64,000 nt of DNA from Acanthaster planci (GCF_001949145.1 NW_019091381.1:1792801-1856800), one strand, 5' to 3'. Positions 13,601-25,493 are shown, counted from the stretch's first letter. Numbers and translations are program-made. The notes: generated by a model from the letters alone, not told the origin.

Positions 13601-16592
13601 ACTTTAGTGATATCTTTTATAACTGAATGTCCATCGAAATCTATAAGATTTTGTTAGTCGACGAAGAAAGGTCTAATCTGCTTAATATAAGCCTACATTG
13701 AATACAGTGGGCCTAAATGCGGCCAACTGAACCTACTTCTTCTTATGTCAAATCTCTGAAACAACAGCAATATTTTGAATAAGCCATTTGCGAGTTAAAT
13801 TCAAATAAAATCTGGTACACTGAGTTCTTCAAATTCACATGAACATAACAACTTGAATTCTTCAAACTAAAACCACTTTTGTTACACCTTAGTGATTCGG
13901 GCAAGCTTTTGCTCAGTTATGTAAGAGACGCCTTGCAATAATACACTGTTCTCAATGGATAAGAAAGGCACAAAGGAAGCAGTCCATTTTAGAGATGGTG
14001 GTCGCTATGCAAAAGCTTGCCCCGAATCACGAGGTATAGCAACAGTGTCTTTAGTCTGGAGAATTCAAATTGTAACGTTTCTGTTCAATCAGATAACACA
14101 GTGTACCAGATTTTATTCAAATTCAACTCGCAAGTGACTTCTTACTTATTACCTCGACATTTTCACAGGTTGACATTTGTCTATTTTGTCTTTCTCTTTT
14201 GGTGGCAGGGCGGACCTGGTTATATGTACATACGGAGAGCAAAGGTGGTGACGGTGGCTAAACTTAAAAAAGACTGTGAACAAGACCAAGTCAGGTACAT
14301 TCAAATTCTAATTCCTAACACTTTTCCTATACATCTAAGGGTTTTGCTGAAAGACAGAAGATGGAAAAATCGTCACGCAGTGTTCACTGATCTCAGGCTA
14401 GGCCTATAGATCTATAAAGCAAGACAGACACAAGTGCTCCTTTTGTCTTGACTATCATGGTTCTTTTTTTTCGGCGACCAACAGGTTCTTCAAAGAGTTG
14501 GGCAAGTATTTGACCAAGAAAGAACCACAGAGGTCGGTCATTCATGTCATGGGATGTAACATCCTTGGGAACGAGAAAGGCCAGGAGGTTTGTGCGACAT
14601 TCGTGAAAATTTCTCAGTAGGCTACAAAATATCGTAAGAAATAAGTGATTTGGGGAATGAAACTCAAAAAGGACAAGAACGATCCAGTACAGCTGACCAC
14701 AGATGTCGGATACAAAGCAAAATCACAGATGAAATGAAAGCTAGCCCTAGAAGGTATTTCACACTTTTAGCCCCGATCATCGCTTCGTTTTCAATTTTGA
14801 AATGGACGACAAATGTCCAAATATCAGAGGTTGCTTACCGTATTACATGTCCAGAAGGATATCATTGGTCGTATTTTCAGCTGCTGTACATATCCTGTGG
14901 TGTCGGTAATATAGGCCTATTCATAATATATAGACGCATTAGGTACACGAACCACGTGGTTGCAAGGAACAATGATATCATCAAATTCCCGCCAAAAATG
15001 ACGTACAGAATGTTGTTAGCCTTCACGTTACTCATAACTTCCGGCTGAATTTGTCGTAACATGAGTGGACAATTCTGGACCAAAAGACTTCCAGTTGCAC
15101 GTTATCACCACTGGACGTTCCTGAAGGATTTCAATATTCCTTTGTGCCTTTCGGTTTTTTCGAACTCTGTGAAAAGATCCGTGTGGGGAATGTGGTGCAT
15201 CCATTTTTGTAGAGGGCGCTTGCCGTACGGGCGGCAGAGCTCTGAGTGTGCAACAGGGCCGCATACGGGGTTACGGAAATTGGGTTTCAGATTTTTTTCT
15301 TACGGTTTATGTTAACTTTCTTACCGAGATGACGAATTCACAATACAGTACCAAAGGCCAGAATTATGGAACTACCTAATTGTTAATTTTTCTCTTCAGC
15401 TTTTTGATTACCTACGGGATTTGATAAAGCCCAACCAGGCACGTTTTGAAGCCCCACTTGAGCTCTCAGAAGCTGGTAAGACATCCCACGTTTGTAACGA
15501 TATACCATCAGAAGGTCTAGACATTTGCGACTATTCGATTTCCTCGCCAGACTCGACAAAACGACATGTAAATAGCGGTATTTGATGCCTTCAGCAAACC
15601 TTCATTTGACTAATGATATCATTGTATGAGTTAAGTTTGTTTGTGAGGAAAAAAATTCACAGAAAAAAAAAAACACTTGTTTCAATATTGTTTCATTCAT
15701 ATTTACTTTACCGTTTTGAGACAGTCCTTAAAACCCAACGTATTTATCATTTAATAAAAGACTAACCATGTCCTTGGGCAGATCAGATAGAGAATGGACG
15801 CTGATTAATATCCTTTGCTTTCGGCTCAGGCCATTAATCAGCGTTCATTCTCCTGATGAAGCCATTCCAGAACGGTGGCGTTAATTTTCATAACACAGTA
15901 ATTGACTCAATTGTTCTGTTGTCTCTTCTTTCGCTACTTGGCACGGTGATGCTCTTGATTTTATCTGATAAAACCTCGGACTTTGTTCGTGTCGCCCTTC
16001 AAAAATTCCAGTCTTGGCAAACAATTTAGTAATGCATATCACTGTAACTGTACTACACACAGAGTTACACATTTTATACATGTACAGTATACGCGTATTA
16101 ACGGTATCTTGTATACCTGCATGCATCATACGTGCATTGTACAGTGCACCAGAAAATTGCACTGACTGGAAAAACGAACAGACTTTTATCTCATGATTTG
16201 GAAAAATGTTCATGTCACTGGTCATAAATACATAACCACGTAAAGGGGTCATGTTCATTTATTGTTACAATCTCTAGATCTCTTGGAAATCGTGTGTCAC
16301 CTCGTGGAAATTAATTTGTATGGTGAAATAGCCGACTGTACGTGGATGTTTGACAGGGTTACTCTGTTCGAACATATGAAAAGCACTGCCTTGTGTATGC
16401 ATACTTCAAAACATGAAAAATTAACAAAATGTAGCGGTGCTACTTTTAATAACTATGCAGCTTTCCAACTAAATTAATTTTTTTCTGCATCTTTTCTTGA
16501 CAGGCGCAGATATGATTGACATGTATTTTGACTTCAATAAATACACCGTGTGGAGAGCTCACAAACATTCAAAGCTGGACCCTGAATTATGA
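7690..16592 (+). CDS. Unrecognised IQ-motif protein, putatively N-myristoylated (14 exons)
   Basis: I do not recognise this family. Exons by hand: 7690-7745, 8596-8666, 10061-10178, 11202-11270, 11610-11740, 12102-12191, 12409-12530, 12791-12865, 13064-13097, 13261-13331, 14209-14294, 14485-14587, 15400-15475, 16504-16592. They total 1191 nt, giving 396 residues and TGA, with every phase agreeing. The N-terminus MGSSPSK fits an N-myristoylation signal (G2, S6). Residues 20-75 are charged and probably disordered. Two IQ motifs follow: IQSVFRGYKER (80-90) and IQRIYRRHSSIKK (103-115), suggesting calmodulin or myosin-light-chain binding. After an acidic, proline-rich linker (about 119-149), residues about 180-396 alternate hydrophobic strands and helices (for example DVLIFVYDFNNDSFDVLLG and RSVIHVMGCNILG), probably one alpha/beta domain. 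The intron after 13097 starts with GC. The second exon is the least certain, since a neighbouring acceptor also leaves an open frame. Function is inferred only from the IQ motifs. Confidence 0.82.
13461..13491 (-). other. Hammerhead-like core motif in an IQ-gene intron
   Basis: Read on the minus strand, the segment holds CTGAAGA, a short GGTA/TACC stem with a six-base loop, then GAAA. That is the CUGANGA-stem II-GAAA order of a hammerhead ribozyme core. Penelope-like retroelements are known to carry such motifs. I could not find a convincing stem III partner with its cleavage-site UH, so catalytic function is unproven and probably lost. It lies about 300 bases before a long foldback in the same intron. 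Confidence 0.3.
13787..14134. repeat. Foldback element, two 126-base inverted arms
   Basis: The left arm (13787-13912) and right arm (14009-14134) are reverse complements along their whole length with scattered mismatches. Examples are TTGCGAGTT at the outer ends, ATAAAATCTGGTACACTG further in, and GATTCGGGCAAGCTTTTGC (left) at the inner ends. A 96-base loop separates them. It fills much of the intron between IQ-gene exons 10 and 11. No target duplication is clear. It is best called a foldback or MITE-type element of unknown superfamily; the transcript would form a long hairpin. Confidence 0.85.
15790..15852. repeat. 20-base inverted repeat (hairpin) in IQ-gene intron 13
   Basis: The arm GAGAATGGACGCTGATTAAT (15790-15809) pairs with 15833-15852 over 20 bases with one mismatch, around a 23-base loop. 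It is far longer than expected by chance. It may be the core of a decayed foldback element. Confidence 0.8.
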
Positions 16593-17360
16593 GACATGAC
16601 ATCGGATCAGATGTTTCAGAACTCGTCCCTCATCTTCGAGCATTTATACTGGAGGAAAAATGATATTCACGATTTAAAGAGCTCACAGTTGTAAGCTAAT
16701 GGATGGTAGGATGTCCAAGTTAAAAGGATACCACCACAAAGGGTATATATGAAACCAGAATGGGGGAAGAGCATGGTTTTATATTGTGAATGAAATTGGC
16801 TTCCTTGGTGACTTCAGATTAGGTTGGACGGAGTAAAAACCCTGCTTACCCGAGCTATACTGCATACCTGTACACATCATTTTTCTGTGATGGAATACAG
16901 AACCGAGCCAACACTTTCTGCGGGGTGTACAGGCTGATTCATACGTGGCGTGAAAGCAACTTCAAAATTGACACATCGGATCAAATGTTCATACAGGAAA
17001 TTTGAAAAAAAGTTGAATGCATTTCAACTTGACTGAACCCAGCTGCAGTTGCTTTGTGACGTCAAATTTGCTTCGCTTTCATGTCCACTTGAAACATCAG
17101 CCTTTACACTATTGGTGACAAATTTGTGGAAAAGTGTAAAGTTCTGCGCAATTTGGAAATCTGAAATACAACCCTAGCGCACTTTGGGCTAACATACACA
17201 GCCACGCAACACAGTGCATGTTCTTTGCGGTAGAATAAAACGGATGCAAAGAGCACTAAAATGCTCCAATGTTTAAGGGTACACTGTGTATACCTGTACT
17301 TTGTTCAAAATTGTATTAAAATTCTATTTATGCGTGTTGTGGTTGTAATTTTACAGTTGA

Positions 17361-17366
17361 AATAAA
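17361..17366 (+). other. Candidate poly(A) signal, IQ gene
   Basis: AATAAA lies about 770 bases after the IQ-gene stop codon; a second copy at 17234-17239 is an alternative. It was chosen from the hexamer alone. Confidence 0.4.
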
Positions 17367-17486
17367 ATTGAGTGAAACACGGAAAGTCGATGTCTGCAAA
17401 CCTACCTGATTTCTCGTTGTTGACCACTTCGCAAGTAAAGCAAGCTGAACAAAATCAATTTCATATGTTCTCAGCACCGAGCCATA

Positions 17487-17492
17487 TTTATT
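17487..17492 (-). other. Candidate poly(A) signal, PRDX6
   Basis: AATAAA on the minus strand, about 910 bases after the PRDX6 stop codon. It was chosen from the hexamer alone. Confidence 0.35.
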
Positions 17493-18405
17493 TTATGAAA
17501 TGAAGTTTTGGTCAACTGAGTAGTCACAAAAACTCCAATAAAGATGCATAACAACGTGTATACTTAATCTCTGCTATAACCTTGGCAACTGAGGAATGCA
17601 AGTCAAGAGGAAACAATATATTTTGACCCTGTACAGTGTGAAAGGAAAATAACACCAGGCTGCAGAACTTGGTGATAAAACCCATTTGTTTTTCAAAAAT
17701 GTCTACTGGTAACTAGACAAGTTGACTTTTACAGAACAATTTAAGATGGACCGTGACGAGAACACTTTCACAGGATAAATCAAAGTTAGTCTAAATCCAC
17801 ATGACTTTGTGGTTTAATTCAATATTTAGGTTACTTGTTGCTGATTTAGATCTTGTAATCACATCAAATCATTTCAATGAAAGTAATTTACTGGGAAATG
17901 TCTATCATTTTCATTGAAGTACTGTTTAAAAAATACATCCTGCATAGGCAAACACTCACCTCAACTTCAGTATGCTTTGGTAACAATTACTAACTTTGCA
18001 AGATTTCTCTTGAAGTGTTATAGCTCTCATGCTTTAAATCACTGAAATCAAGCTGGCTAGAAATTAGCTGTGCTGTGGTTATAATTTACAAAAATATATA
18101 GAAATACGATTACATGTGTGTAGAGGCAACAGTACCATGCTAGAGAAATCTTAATGATCTACCAAAAAAAAAACCACCACAAGTTCATCTGAACGTTATC
18201 ATACATTAGTAACTAAACTTGTATTAATCACACATGATGAGAATATATATGTGACAGATTTTCAGACACTTCACAGAAATTAGCGATGACCTCGGAGACA
18301 AAACATTTGGTGGGACTGCAATGCAGCCTCGAAAATAGTGACCCAACTCATTTGTAATACATCATGGACCCTGTCTTTACTGGGCTGGAGTCCTGGGACA
18401 CTCCA

Positions 18406-21400
18406 TTACGGCTGAGGGGTGATTCGAAGGTAGCTCTTGCCCGAGGGGACTGGTTTCACTGTCACCCCCTTGGGGAAGAGTTGAGCCACCTCCTCTTGTT
18501 TCACAGAAGGTATGACCATGCAATCTCCGCCTTCCTGCAAGAGTTAATGAAAAACATTGGAATGATCAGGTATAAATATGTCCTGCGGGCTANAAACACC
18601 CATATGGGACTTTGTGCACAGAGGCCGTTGGACTTGGTTTTTCTGAGGTATGCCAAACCTAATGCAAAAGCCAGCTGTTATGGGCCTACCAGACCTATCC
18701 CCACAGAATTAAACACTTTACTACTGTTTAATTCTGTGTGGTTGGGGAAGGTTTGGGTTAACCTCATTTTTTTCATAGGAAGGCATTTCAAAGACCCCAT
18801 TTGTTATCCTCTGTGTTGACCTCAGAGTTCTAGTTGTCAGCTTTATCAAATTTTGTTTGTTGCATAAGACAAGTCCAGGTGTACACATTAATTACAACAT
18901 TAACCGGATAACCCGACTTTTTCATATAATCCCAATATTACACTACTCCTGATAGTGACTACAGTGCAGAAATTTCACCAGTCGTGTCCAAACGAAGTAA
19001 GCATGTAGATATTGACCAAATCAGAGCTCCGCTTACCCAATGCACTATGTACTCTATGATAATCCCCTTAACCTCAAACTATTTACAGTTGGCCCCTCAA
19101 ATTGTCCACTTTAAGATGATGTGCAAACAGTGGCATAATATTCAAAGGCAAGCTCAGTAAACCGTAGAACACTGAGCTTTATCAAAAGCCTTTTCTACAA
19201 CTTTTTCCAAAGTTTTGCAAATTTTTAAAAACAGTGTTGAAAACCAAAGTGTGTTCTGCACCAATAAACTAGGCAACAAACCTCTTATGTAACTTTTGGT
19301 AACAGTATCAACCACCACATATCCAGTGCTGTGGGCCAACAATGCCTTTTCAATCATCAAACTTCATGTCTTCCGGATGATGAGGACTTCAAGGATCTAC
19401 ACAATACACAATCTTTTTTTCATGCAACCCTTGCGTCACAAATGTATTTCCATTGTCTGTTTTGGTATTTCACAGGGTAATGTGGTTTTTGCGCCAATGA
19501 GTTTTCCATATTTATGGCAAAACTGTGATGTCATATTTGGAAGAAAACTGCAGCATGGGACATTATGGATACAATCAGTGTGGCTGTGTGGAGGGCATCT
19601 TACCTTCCAGTCAACAGGTGTGGCCACCTTCTTGGTAGCAGTCAGCTGCAGGGAATCCACGACACGCAGAATCTCACTGCAGAATAGAGAGGAAGTTGTT
19701 CTTTGTCATAAAAACCCCTAGACCCACGTACCTACTGCCCATCTGTGATCATTGTACTAAACCTAATTACATCAGGGTTCCCAGCATTTCACGAGAACAA
19801 AATTCCCTAATTTTTCCCTGACGATTTTAACAAACACTCATGGAAAATTATTCAATACATTTCCACTTTGACATATCTTTTAATGTTTTTTCGCAGTTTA
19901 AAGACAGACCACTACCTTTTGGGCTAAAACAATTTCCAGACATTTCTTCCAATCGAGGCACTCTTCTCAAACTCCCTGACTAGAAAAAGGGAAACTCATT
20001 TTCCAGGGTTTCGCTGAAGGGGGTTAACCTAGGCTTTTTTGGGGGGGGGAGGAAAGCAAGCATTTTCTGTGCAAAGTAAACCTGTGTGCTTCAGAGCATC
20101 TTGTTCATTTGTTACACATATTTTTACTTACTCAAAGTTGCGGCCAGTGGTGGCGGGATACAGAATGGACAGCTTGAGTTTCTTGTCAGGTCCAATGATG
20201 AACACCTGACAAATGCAAGCGTAAAGATTTGACCACAATCATTCAGCTGGCCAATGTACTGTTTAAATGTGAACGCAACTTCCAAGCATCTTTGCGTGAG
20301 CATGAAATGGACCAAGGCCCGTCAGATTACAGATGATACGGTATAAAGAGCACAATGTGCTGATGGATACTTGGCGGGAATTGGCTTGAGCGACTTACGC
20401 AGCGTGCGGTCAGGGGCATGCCAGCCTTGTCTCTCTCATCTGGGTCCAGCATGCCGAATTTGACGGCCAGGTCACGGTTGTCAGCAATGATGGGGAATGG
20501 GAATTCCCCGCTCTGGCCGCTGTAGGACTGGATGTCCTGTGGATAAGTGAAGGCACGCAGGAATGTAACAGGAATCTTTTAGGAGCATGAAGACATTAAG
20601 AGGATTTGTGGTGTTCGGCTATGTTGGCTAAGGCCCTGTCTAAAAGTTATAGCTGCGGTTAGAGTAACACACGAGCCTATGGAAGCCAGTAAGTAGTGGC
20701 TACAGCCACTTTCCATAGTGAAATATGTACCATTTCAAGCCACTGCAAACGGCAATACAGTTTGGCAACTGTCAAGGATGCTGCTCTGTGTCATAATACA
20801 GGTATAAAGGCAGATGTGGCTACTGATGTTTTCTGTGTCTCTGTACATGTTATCTACACAGACCAGTTTAGACAAGTCCAAACTAAGTATTCTCACTACA
20901 CACAAGGTACTACATGCATGCAGTCCCAACTGATTTCTGTTTCAATCTGAAAAATCATAGTTGACCAAAATTGGGCATTTTCAAAGCTGAGAAATCTTGT
21001 TCTCGTTTCTGGTCTCTAAATTGCTACAACTGTTCCATTCTGTCCACATAAGGTGAAAATCACTCATGCATGCATGTACGGTATGTAACAGCGGCTGTTA
21101 TGTGAACTAATGCACTGACAATGCCAAGGTTATGCAAACTCATTAAAAAAATTACTAGACAGAGCGTTTAGAATCCGTTCAAGTCTCAAGCTTTGAAGAA
21201 ATTCCTAAAGCTTCATTCATCCCGTTTGGCTGATTTGTTGTACATGTACTTTTTTCCCAAGTGCAATGACCAGTTAATAACAGGCACTTTGGTAGATGTA
21301 CAATACTATCACAATACATGTACATGACACCAAGTTCCTTCATCAATGGCCAATTTGTTTTCCTTTGTCAATGAAGGGAGATTGTCGGCAATCCACTCAC

Positions 21401-24278
21401 TGCGAAGTTGACTATGACCACAACAATCTAAACACCATAATTGGATTACTTTGCAGCATTATTAAGCCTTGGAAGGATAGAAGCTTCATTCTGTGACGAT
21501 TTTGATGGTCTCCTAGAAATTTTTCAGCAATTATGAGGCCTTTATGAAAATTGTTTACTTAATTGAATTAAATTCTGCGTTAAAAAGAAATTCCAGTTGT
21601 ATTGGATCGAGGAGAGCTCTGCAGTGCCAAGGATACAGTAGGTTTTCATGTCCCTACATGAAAGTAGAAAACTGAATTCAGTTTCCTCATTTTCAAATGC
21701 AGAACACTTTTTGAATCACCGACCAAAAACCAAACAGTTAAAATCAAGCCTCTGAGGATGAGACCCATTCCAATTCACCAAGATTTTTATGTACCAAACT
21801 CCAACAGTTTCAGCTACTTCAGTCATTCAACAACTGGAAAAGAAAATGCCACCCAAGTCTTACCCGTTTACAGCTAAAATACTTTCCCAAGGACATTAAG
21901 AATCCATATGTCAACAGAGATGGGTGCAGCTTTTCCATGGGATACAATTGACAAAGACCACATTAACAATGGCAAAAAGCCCAGGTGTGTTGCCTCAGCG
22001 AGTTCTGCATTGACATGCACGTATGGCTGCATTGGCAACGCATCTCCCATGGACTGAATCAGTCAGCATTTCGTGGCACTGGTAGACATATTATGCTGTG
22101 CAAGTAACCTGCAACAGTGTGGGATCATTCGGGCATACACTGTACATGTAGATCTTGCCTACCATGAATTCTCTGCAGTTTGAATGACATTTTCTCTTTC
22201 TGCTTGATCAAACTTAGAGACAGTGCTACGCTTGAAATTCATGGTGGGGAAATGGAACGGAATGTCCGCCCTAATACTACTGCGAAAGAGGGATTAAGTT
22301 ATGCAATTAATCTTTCTCTTTCTTTGACCCAAAACCTATCCATTGTTTTGCTAAACTTATACTTTGTGGAAGAACTGAACTTTCTGTCAACTATGACTTT
22401 AGAAAGAATGGGGTTGCAATCAATTAATTACTTTCTCTTGTTTAGATACATACCGATTCAACATGTTGAGCTAGTGAAATCAACACTATAAGGTCCTGCA
22501 TGCTTCCGGAATGATCAAGGATTCAATGATATAAATCTGTCTACATTGTATAACGTGCTGGAGCTAGGCAGAAATTTCTACATCAATCTCAAGTCCTTGA
22601 TAAAACATGAAATACTGATTATCACTTGTATTTCATTTTTCACCTTAATCCATCCAACATGGCTATCAACATCATCCACAGAGAGAGCAATCATTTTGAC
22701 GTTCCTCTTGGCGAATTCGCCGGCCAGGCTGGCAGCCCTGCTTAACTCTGTGGTGCAGACCGGGGTGTAGTCAGCAGGGTGGGAGAACAAGATGCCCCAG
22801 CTGAAATAGAGGGAGTGCAGCTTGAGTTTATTCAATGGTTCCTTGCCACATTAAAGGAAAGATTACCGAGTACCAACGGCAAGGAGCACATGTATAGAAT
22901 AGAAGGTGATAACATGGCCTCAAAAGTCAAATTTGGCAGGGAACATACGCAATCATTAACCCTAACCGCCAAGCATATTGTTTGGCCTACAGTACTCAGT
23001 ACTACAAAATACTAAGTAATAGCCCGAGCCTGAAGGACCTAAGGCTACAAATTACTACTTCTGGCTAGGTTTACTTCCATTGTTACTTGTACAGAGAACA
23101 ATAAAGCCATGCATTCATAGTGCCACAGCACTGTATGCTACATTGTCTTTTCTATTGTATTTTATGGCTCTTACAAGCGACAGCACTGACTACTACATTT
23201 TACTACAAGTAGTAATTTGTAGTATTATGTACATGTAGGGTTAGGGTTAACTTAGAAAACACTTAGAATTTTCAGACCAATTTCACAACATTTGTGCACA
23301 GGGTATCAAGTGATGTAGTGTCCATGCATGGAACTCTTTCCAAGGAAAACTCGTTGTGCAGTGGGATAGGGTTACTAGTGGCATTTTTCCAGTGTCCCTA
23401 CATGTAAGTCGTCTTCCTACCACCTCCATGAAGGTAAATTATTGCAAAAATGTTACAAAAACATGAATCTGATATTGAGATAAAGGTGCCAGGATACAAG
23501 TTTTCCTTCACTCCACCCTCCATAAGAAGGTTTTACATTCCATAATTACTTTGAGGAGTAAGATGCTATTTCAAATGAAGTGGCGTCAGCATATTAAAAT
23601 ACGTAGCTAAACATTTCATGATGTTACTTATCACAATACATTACAAGATTAGGTTTTACAAAATAAAGTCAAATGACTACATTAATGAACAAGGTGAATG
23701 AACAATGTTAGGTGAAGGATGAGGCAAGACAGCTTTTATTCCCTAACCTTTGGAAAGACTAGCAAAAACTAAGGACATAAAAAAACAAAAGCATTACACA
23801 AGATTAACTATGGCGCAACTGTGGTGCAACATTCCATGCAGGCATAACCTTACTCAGTGAAAAGACTTCATAATGCTTACAAATGTTTTGCCAAGAACAT
23901 ATGCCATCATTAGTCACGGATGTAGGCCGCCAGTCTTAGCCCATTCATTGTAAATAATCATGCACTTAGCAGATACCACCTCCAAGGTGGGAAAATTCGT
24001 TACCTCATGCTTCCTACATGCTTCACCTGTGGTACACGATTAGGGTTCTGGCCTGGGCCTACAAGTTACGGCCATGCCCCAATAACAAAGTGGCTACAAA
24101 TGCCAGGAGCTAGGACCCATGACACGTGCAATACGTAACACTAGGTACATACACATGCACGGACGGTATTTACCCAAACATGAGCGATTTACCTCTCTCC
24201 AAGCCATTCATGGAATTTGATTTTCCCCACGCTCGTTTCGGCCTCAAAGTTGGGGAAAGTGTCTCCAAGATTCACCAT
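18406..24278 (-). CDS. PRDX6: Peroxiredoxin-6, 1-Cys type (5 coding segments detailed)
   Basis: PRDX6 reduces hydroperoxides, including phospholipid peroxides, with a single catalytic cysteine; mammalian forms also have a calcium-independent phospholipase A2 activity. In transcript order the coding exons are 24193-24278, 22644-22800, 20399-20536, 20132-20205, 19604-19676 and 18406-18534, six in all, giving 218 residues and TAA (human 224). The active site reads SHPADYTPVCTTE, with peroxidatic C44, T41 and the conserved R126 in LTARC. No resolving cysteine is evident, as expected for the 1-Cys group. The lipase-type GESWG (S29) and H23 are also in place, as is GPDKKLKLS. The C-terminus LFPKGV...YLRITPQP is typical. 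Phases agree at all five junctions. A TGCTGAGTCA element lies about 140 bases upstream of the start. Open frames on the plus strand here, such as 18364-18819, are shadows. Confidence 0.97.
18653..18756. repeat. Imperfect hairpin in the last PRDX6 intron
   Basis: CACAGAATTAAAC (18702-18714) pairs perfectly with 18726-18738 across an 11-base loop. Beyond bulges, further pairing is available (CCC with GGGG, and CCAAACCT with AGGTTTGG), giving a stem about 104 bases long overall. That is precursor-microRNA size, but I recognise no known microRNA in it; a decayed foldback element is as likely. Confidence 0.5.
20035..20049. repeat. T6-G9 homopolymer junction
   Basis: Six T then nine G in a PRDX6 intron. 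Similar junctions occur at 45620-45644 and 52273-52289. Confidence 0.8.
22956..23250. mobile_element. piggyBac-like miniature element, copy A
   Basis: The ends are a perfect 12-base inverted repeat, TTAACCCTAACC and GGTTAGGGTTAA. TTAA is the piggyBac target duplication, and CCCTA is a usual piggyBac terminus. Inside is a second 16-base inverted pair, CTACAAATTACTACTT (23045-23060 with 23207-23222). A related copy in the same orientation lies at 51580-51890. The element has no coding capacity and sits in a PRDX6 intron. Confidence 0.8.
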
Positions 24279-24418
24279 CTTGAACGAGTAAGGCTCAACA
24301 AACCGAATCTGTCTGTAGAAATGGTAGAAATTTGCTCGCAACACACACCCACCACACAAAGTAACAACTGCACACTTTGCTTCCGCACTCTATTAATCAC
24401 GTGTACACGATTCGAATC

Positions 24419-24428
24419 TGCTGAGTCA
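24419..24428. promoter_or_regulatory. Candidate antioxidant response element upstream of PRDX6
   Basis: TGCTGAGTCA is a small-Maf/NRF2 recognition sequence; on the minus strand it contains TGACTCAGC, fitting the ARE core TGACnnnGC exactly. It lies about 140 bases upstream of the PRDX6 start codon. Mammalian PRDX6 is a known NRF2 target, so similar control is a reasonable inference. Confidence 0.55.
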
Positions 24429-25487
24429 CCGTACCCCGTGAACGTGCGCGTGCGTGTGCGACGTGCCTGGTTAGCCTGCCAGGCCTGAACAACCTCCACC
24501 AACAAATCAATCGGAAATTTGCATGTGACACGACTCCTATTTAGTTGCCCGAAGAACTAGAAAAGGGGTGGTACATCTACACGTAACACTGATCGCTGCT
24601 TGGGTGTGGGCATGCATGCGACTGGCTGACGTCACCATTCTCCAAAGAAAAGTGGAGCCCTGAACTCCAGAAAACAATTGTCTGCTGCTTGAAATCAATT
24701 TTAATGAGGTTTCACGAAAAGCATAATGACAGAGCAGTAACATGTCACTTACTAGCACACACATGGCAATTAACACTCACAAATATTTACATCTTTTCTC
24801 GGCACAAGTTGATTCTCTCTGGCTCGACTGGAAAAATCGGACATCACAAGTACACGTGATTCAACTAAATGCCAACATTAAAAGCAGGCAAATTCCACAC
24901 GAAATTATTCCGTCCGAGTCATTATCTGTCTAGGTTAACGTCTGTGAAGCATGTGGGACATCACTGATATGAATTACATCTGAATACAGATGGTGCATTT
25001 AATTCAGAGAGCAGTCAGTCATTCATCACTTGGTATACTTCAATGTCTGTCAACACACGTGCAAAAATTGTCTTAAACCGTAACTATTCTGATAAAATAT
25101 AATACACTTTTTCAAGATGTTCCACATCCATCTAGAAATGAACATAAGAGTCTCTGGAGGATAAAATTACGCGCATTATTTAAATTTTAGGCGCGCTTAC
25201 TATTATGCAAAAAAGTAAGCATCAAATTTTGTGCAAGATATAACATGGAACAATTGACACTCATTTCCCATGCATTTATTTCAGGCCAGCCTCAGCGCCC
25301 TAACAAATCTTACCTAAAAGATAAAAACATTACAGACAATATGACCATGCACCAACATTCTGTTAATCTGTTTGATAAAATTGGGAACTGGAGGAATGGA
25401 CAGATGTTCAAAGCATGTCATAAACATCCAAGAAACCAACTACGTCATGTCACGGTACACTTATCTCCCTCTGGTTATATTCAAGAT

Positions 25488-25493
25488 TTTATT
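25488..25493 (-). other. Candidate poly(A) signal, PAP2 gene
   Basis: AATAAA on the minus strand, about 220 bases after the stop codon of the phosphatase gene. Confidence 0.45.

Larger units (their letters stand above)
16593..18405. other. Convergent 3' flanks of the IQ gene and PRDX6
   Basis: The two genes end tail-to-tail 1.8 kb apart. For the IQ gene, candidate poly(A) signals AATAAA lie at 17234-17239 and 17361-17366 on the plus strand. For PRDX6, TTTATT at 17487-17492 gives AATAAA on the minus strand. If these signals are used, the two transcripts end within about 130 bases of one another. I see no other gene here. Confidence 0.5.

Noticed and set aside
18364-18819. 151-codon plus-strand frame containing the ambiguous base
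   Set aside because: It is antisense to the PRDX6 last exon (18406-18534) and an intron hairpin; openness is inherited from the real gene.
23238-23250. Interstitial telomere repeat (TTAGGG type)
   Set aside because: Only two units, and they form the terminal inverted repeat of the miniature element at 22956-23250.
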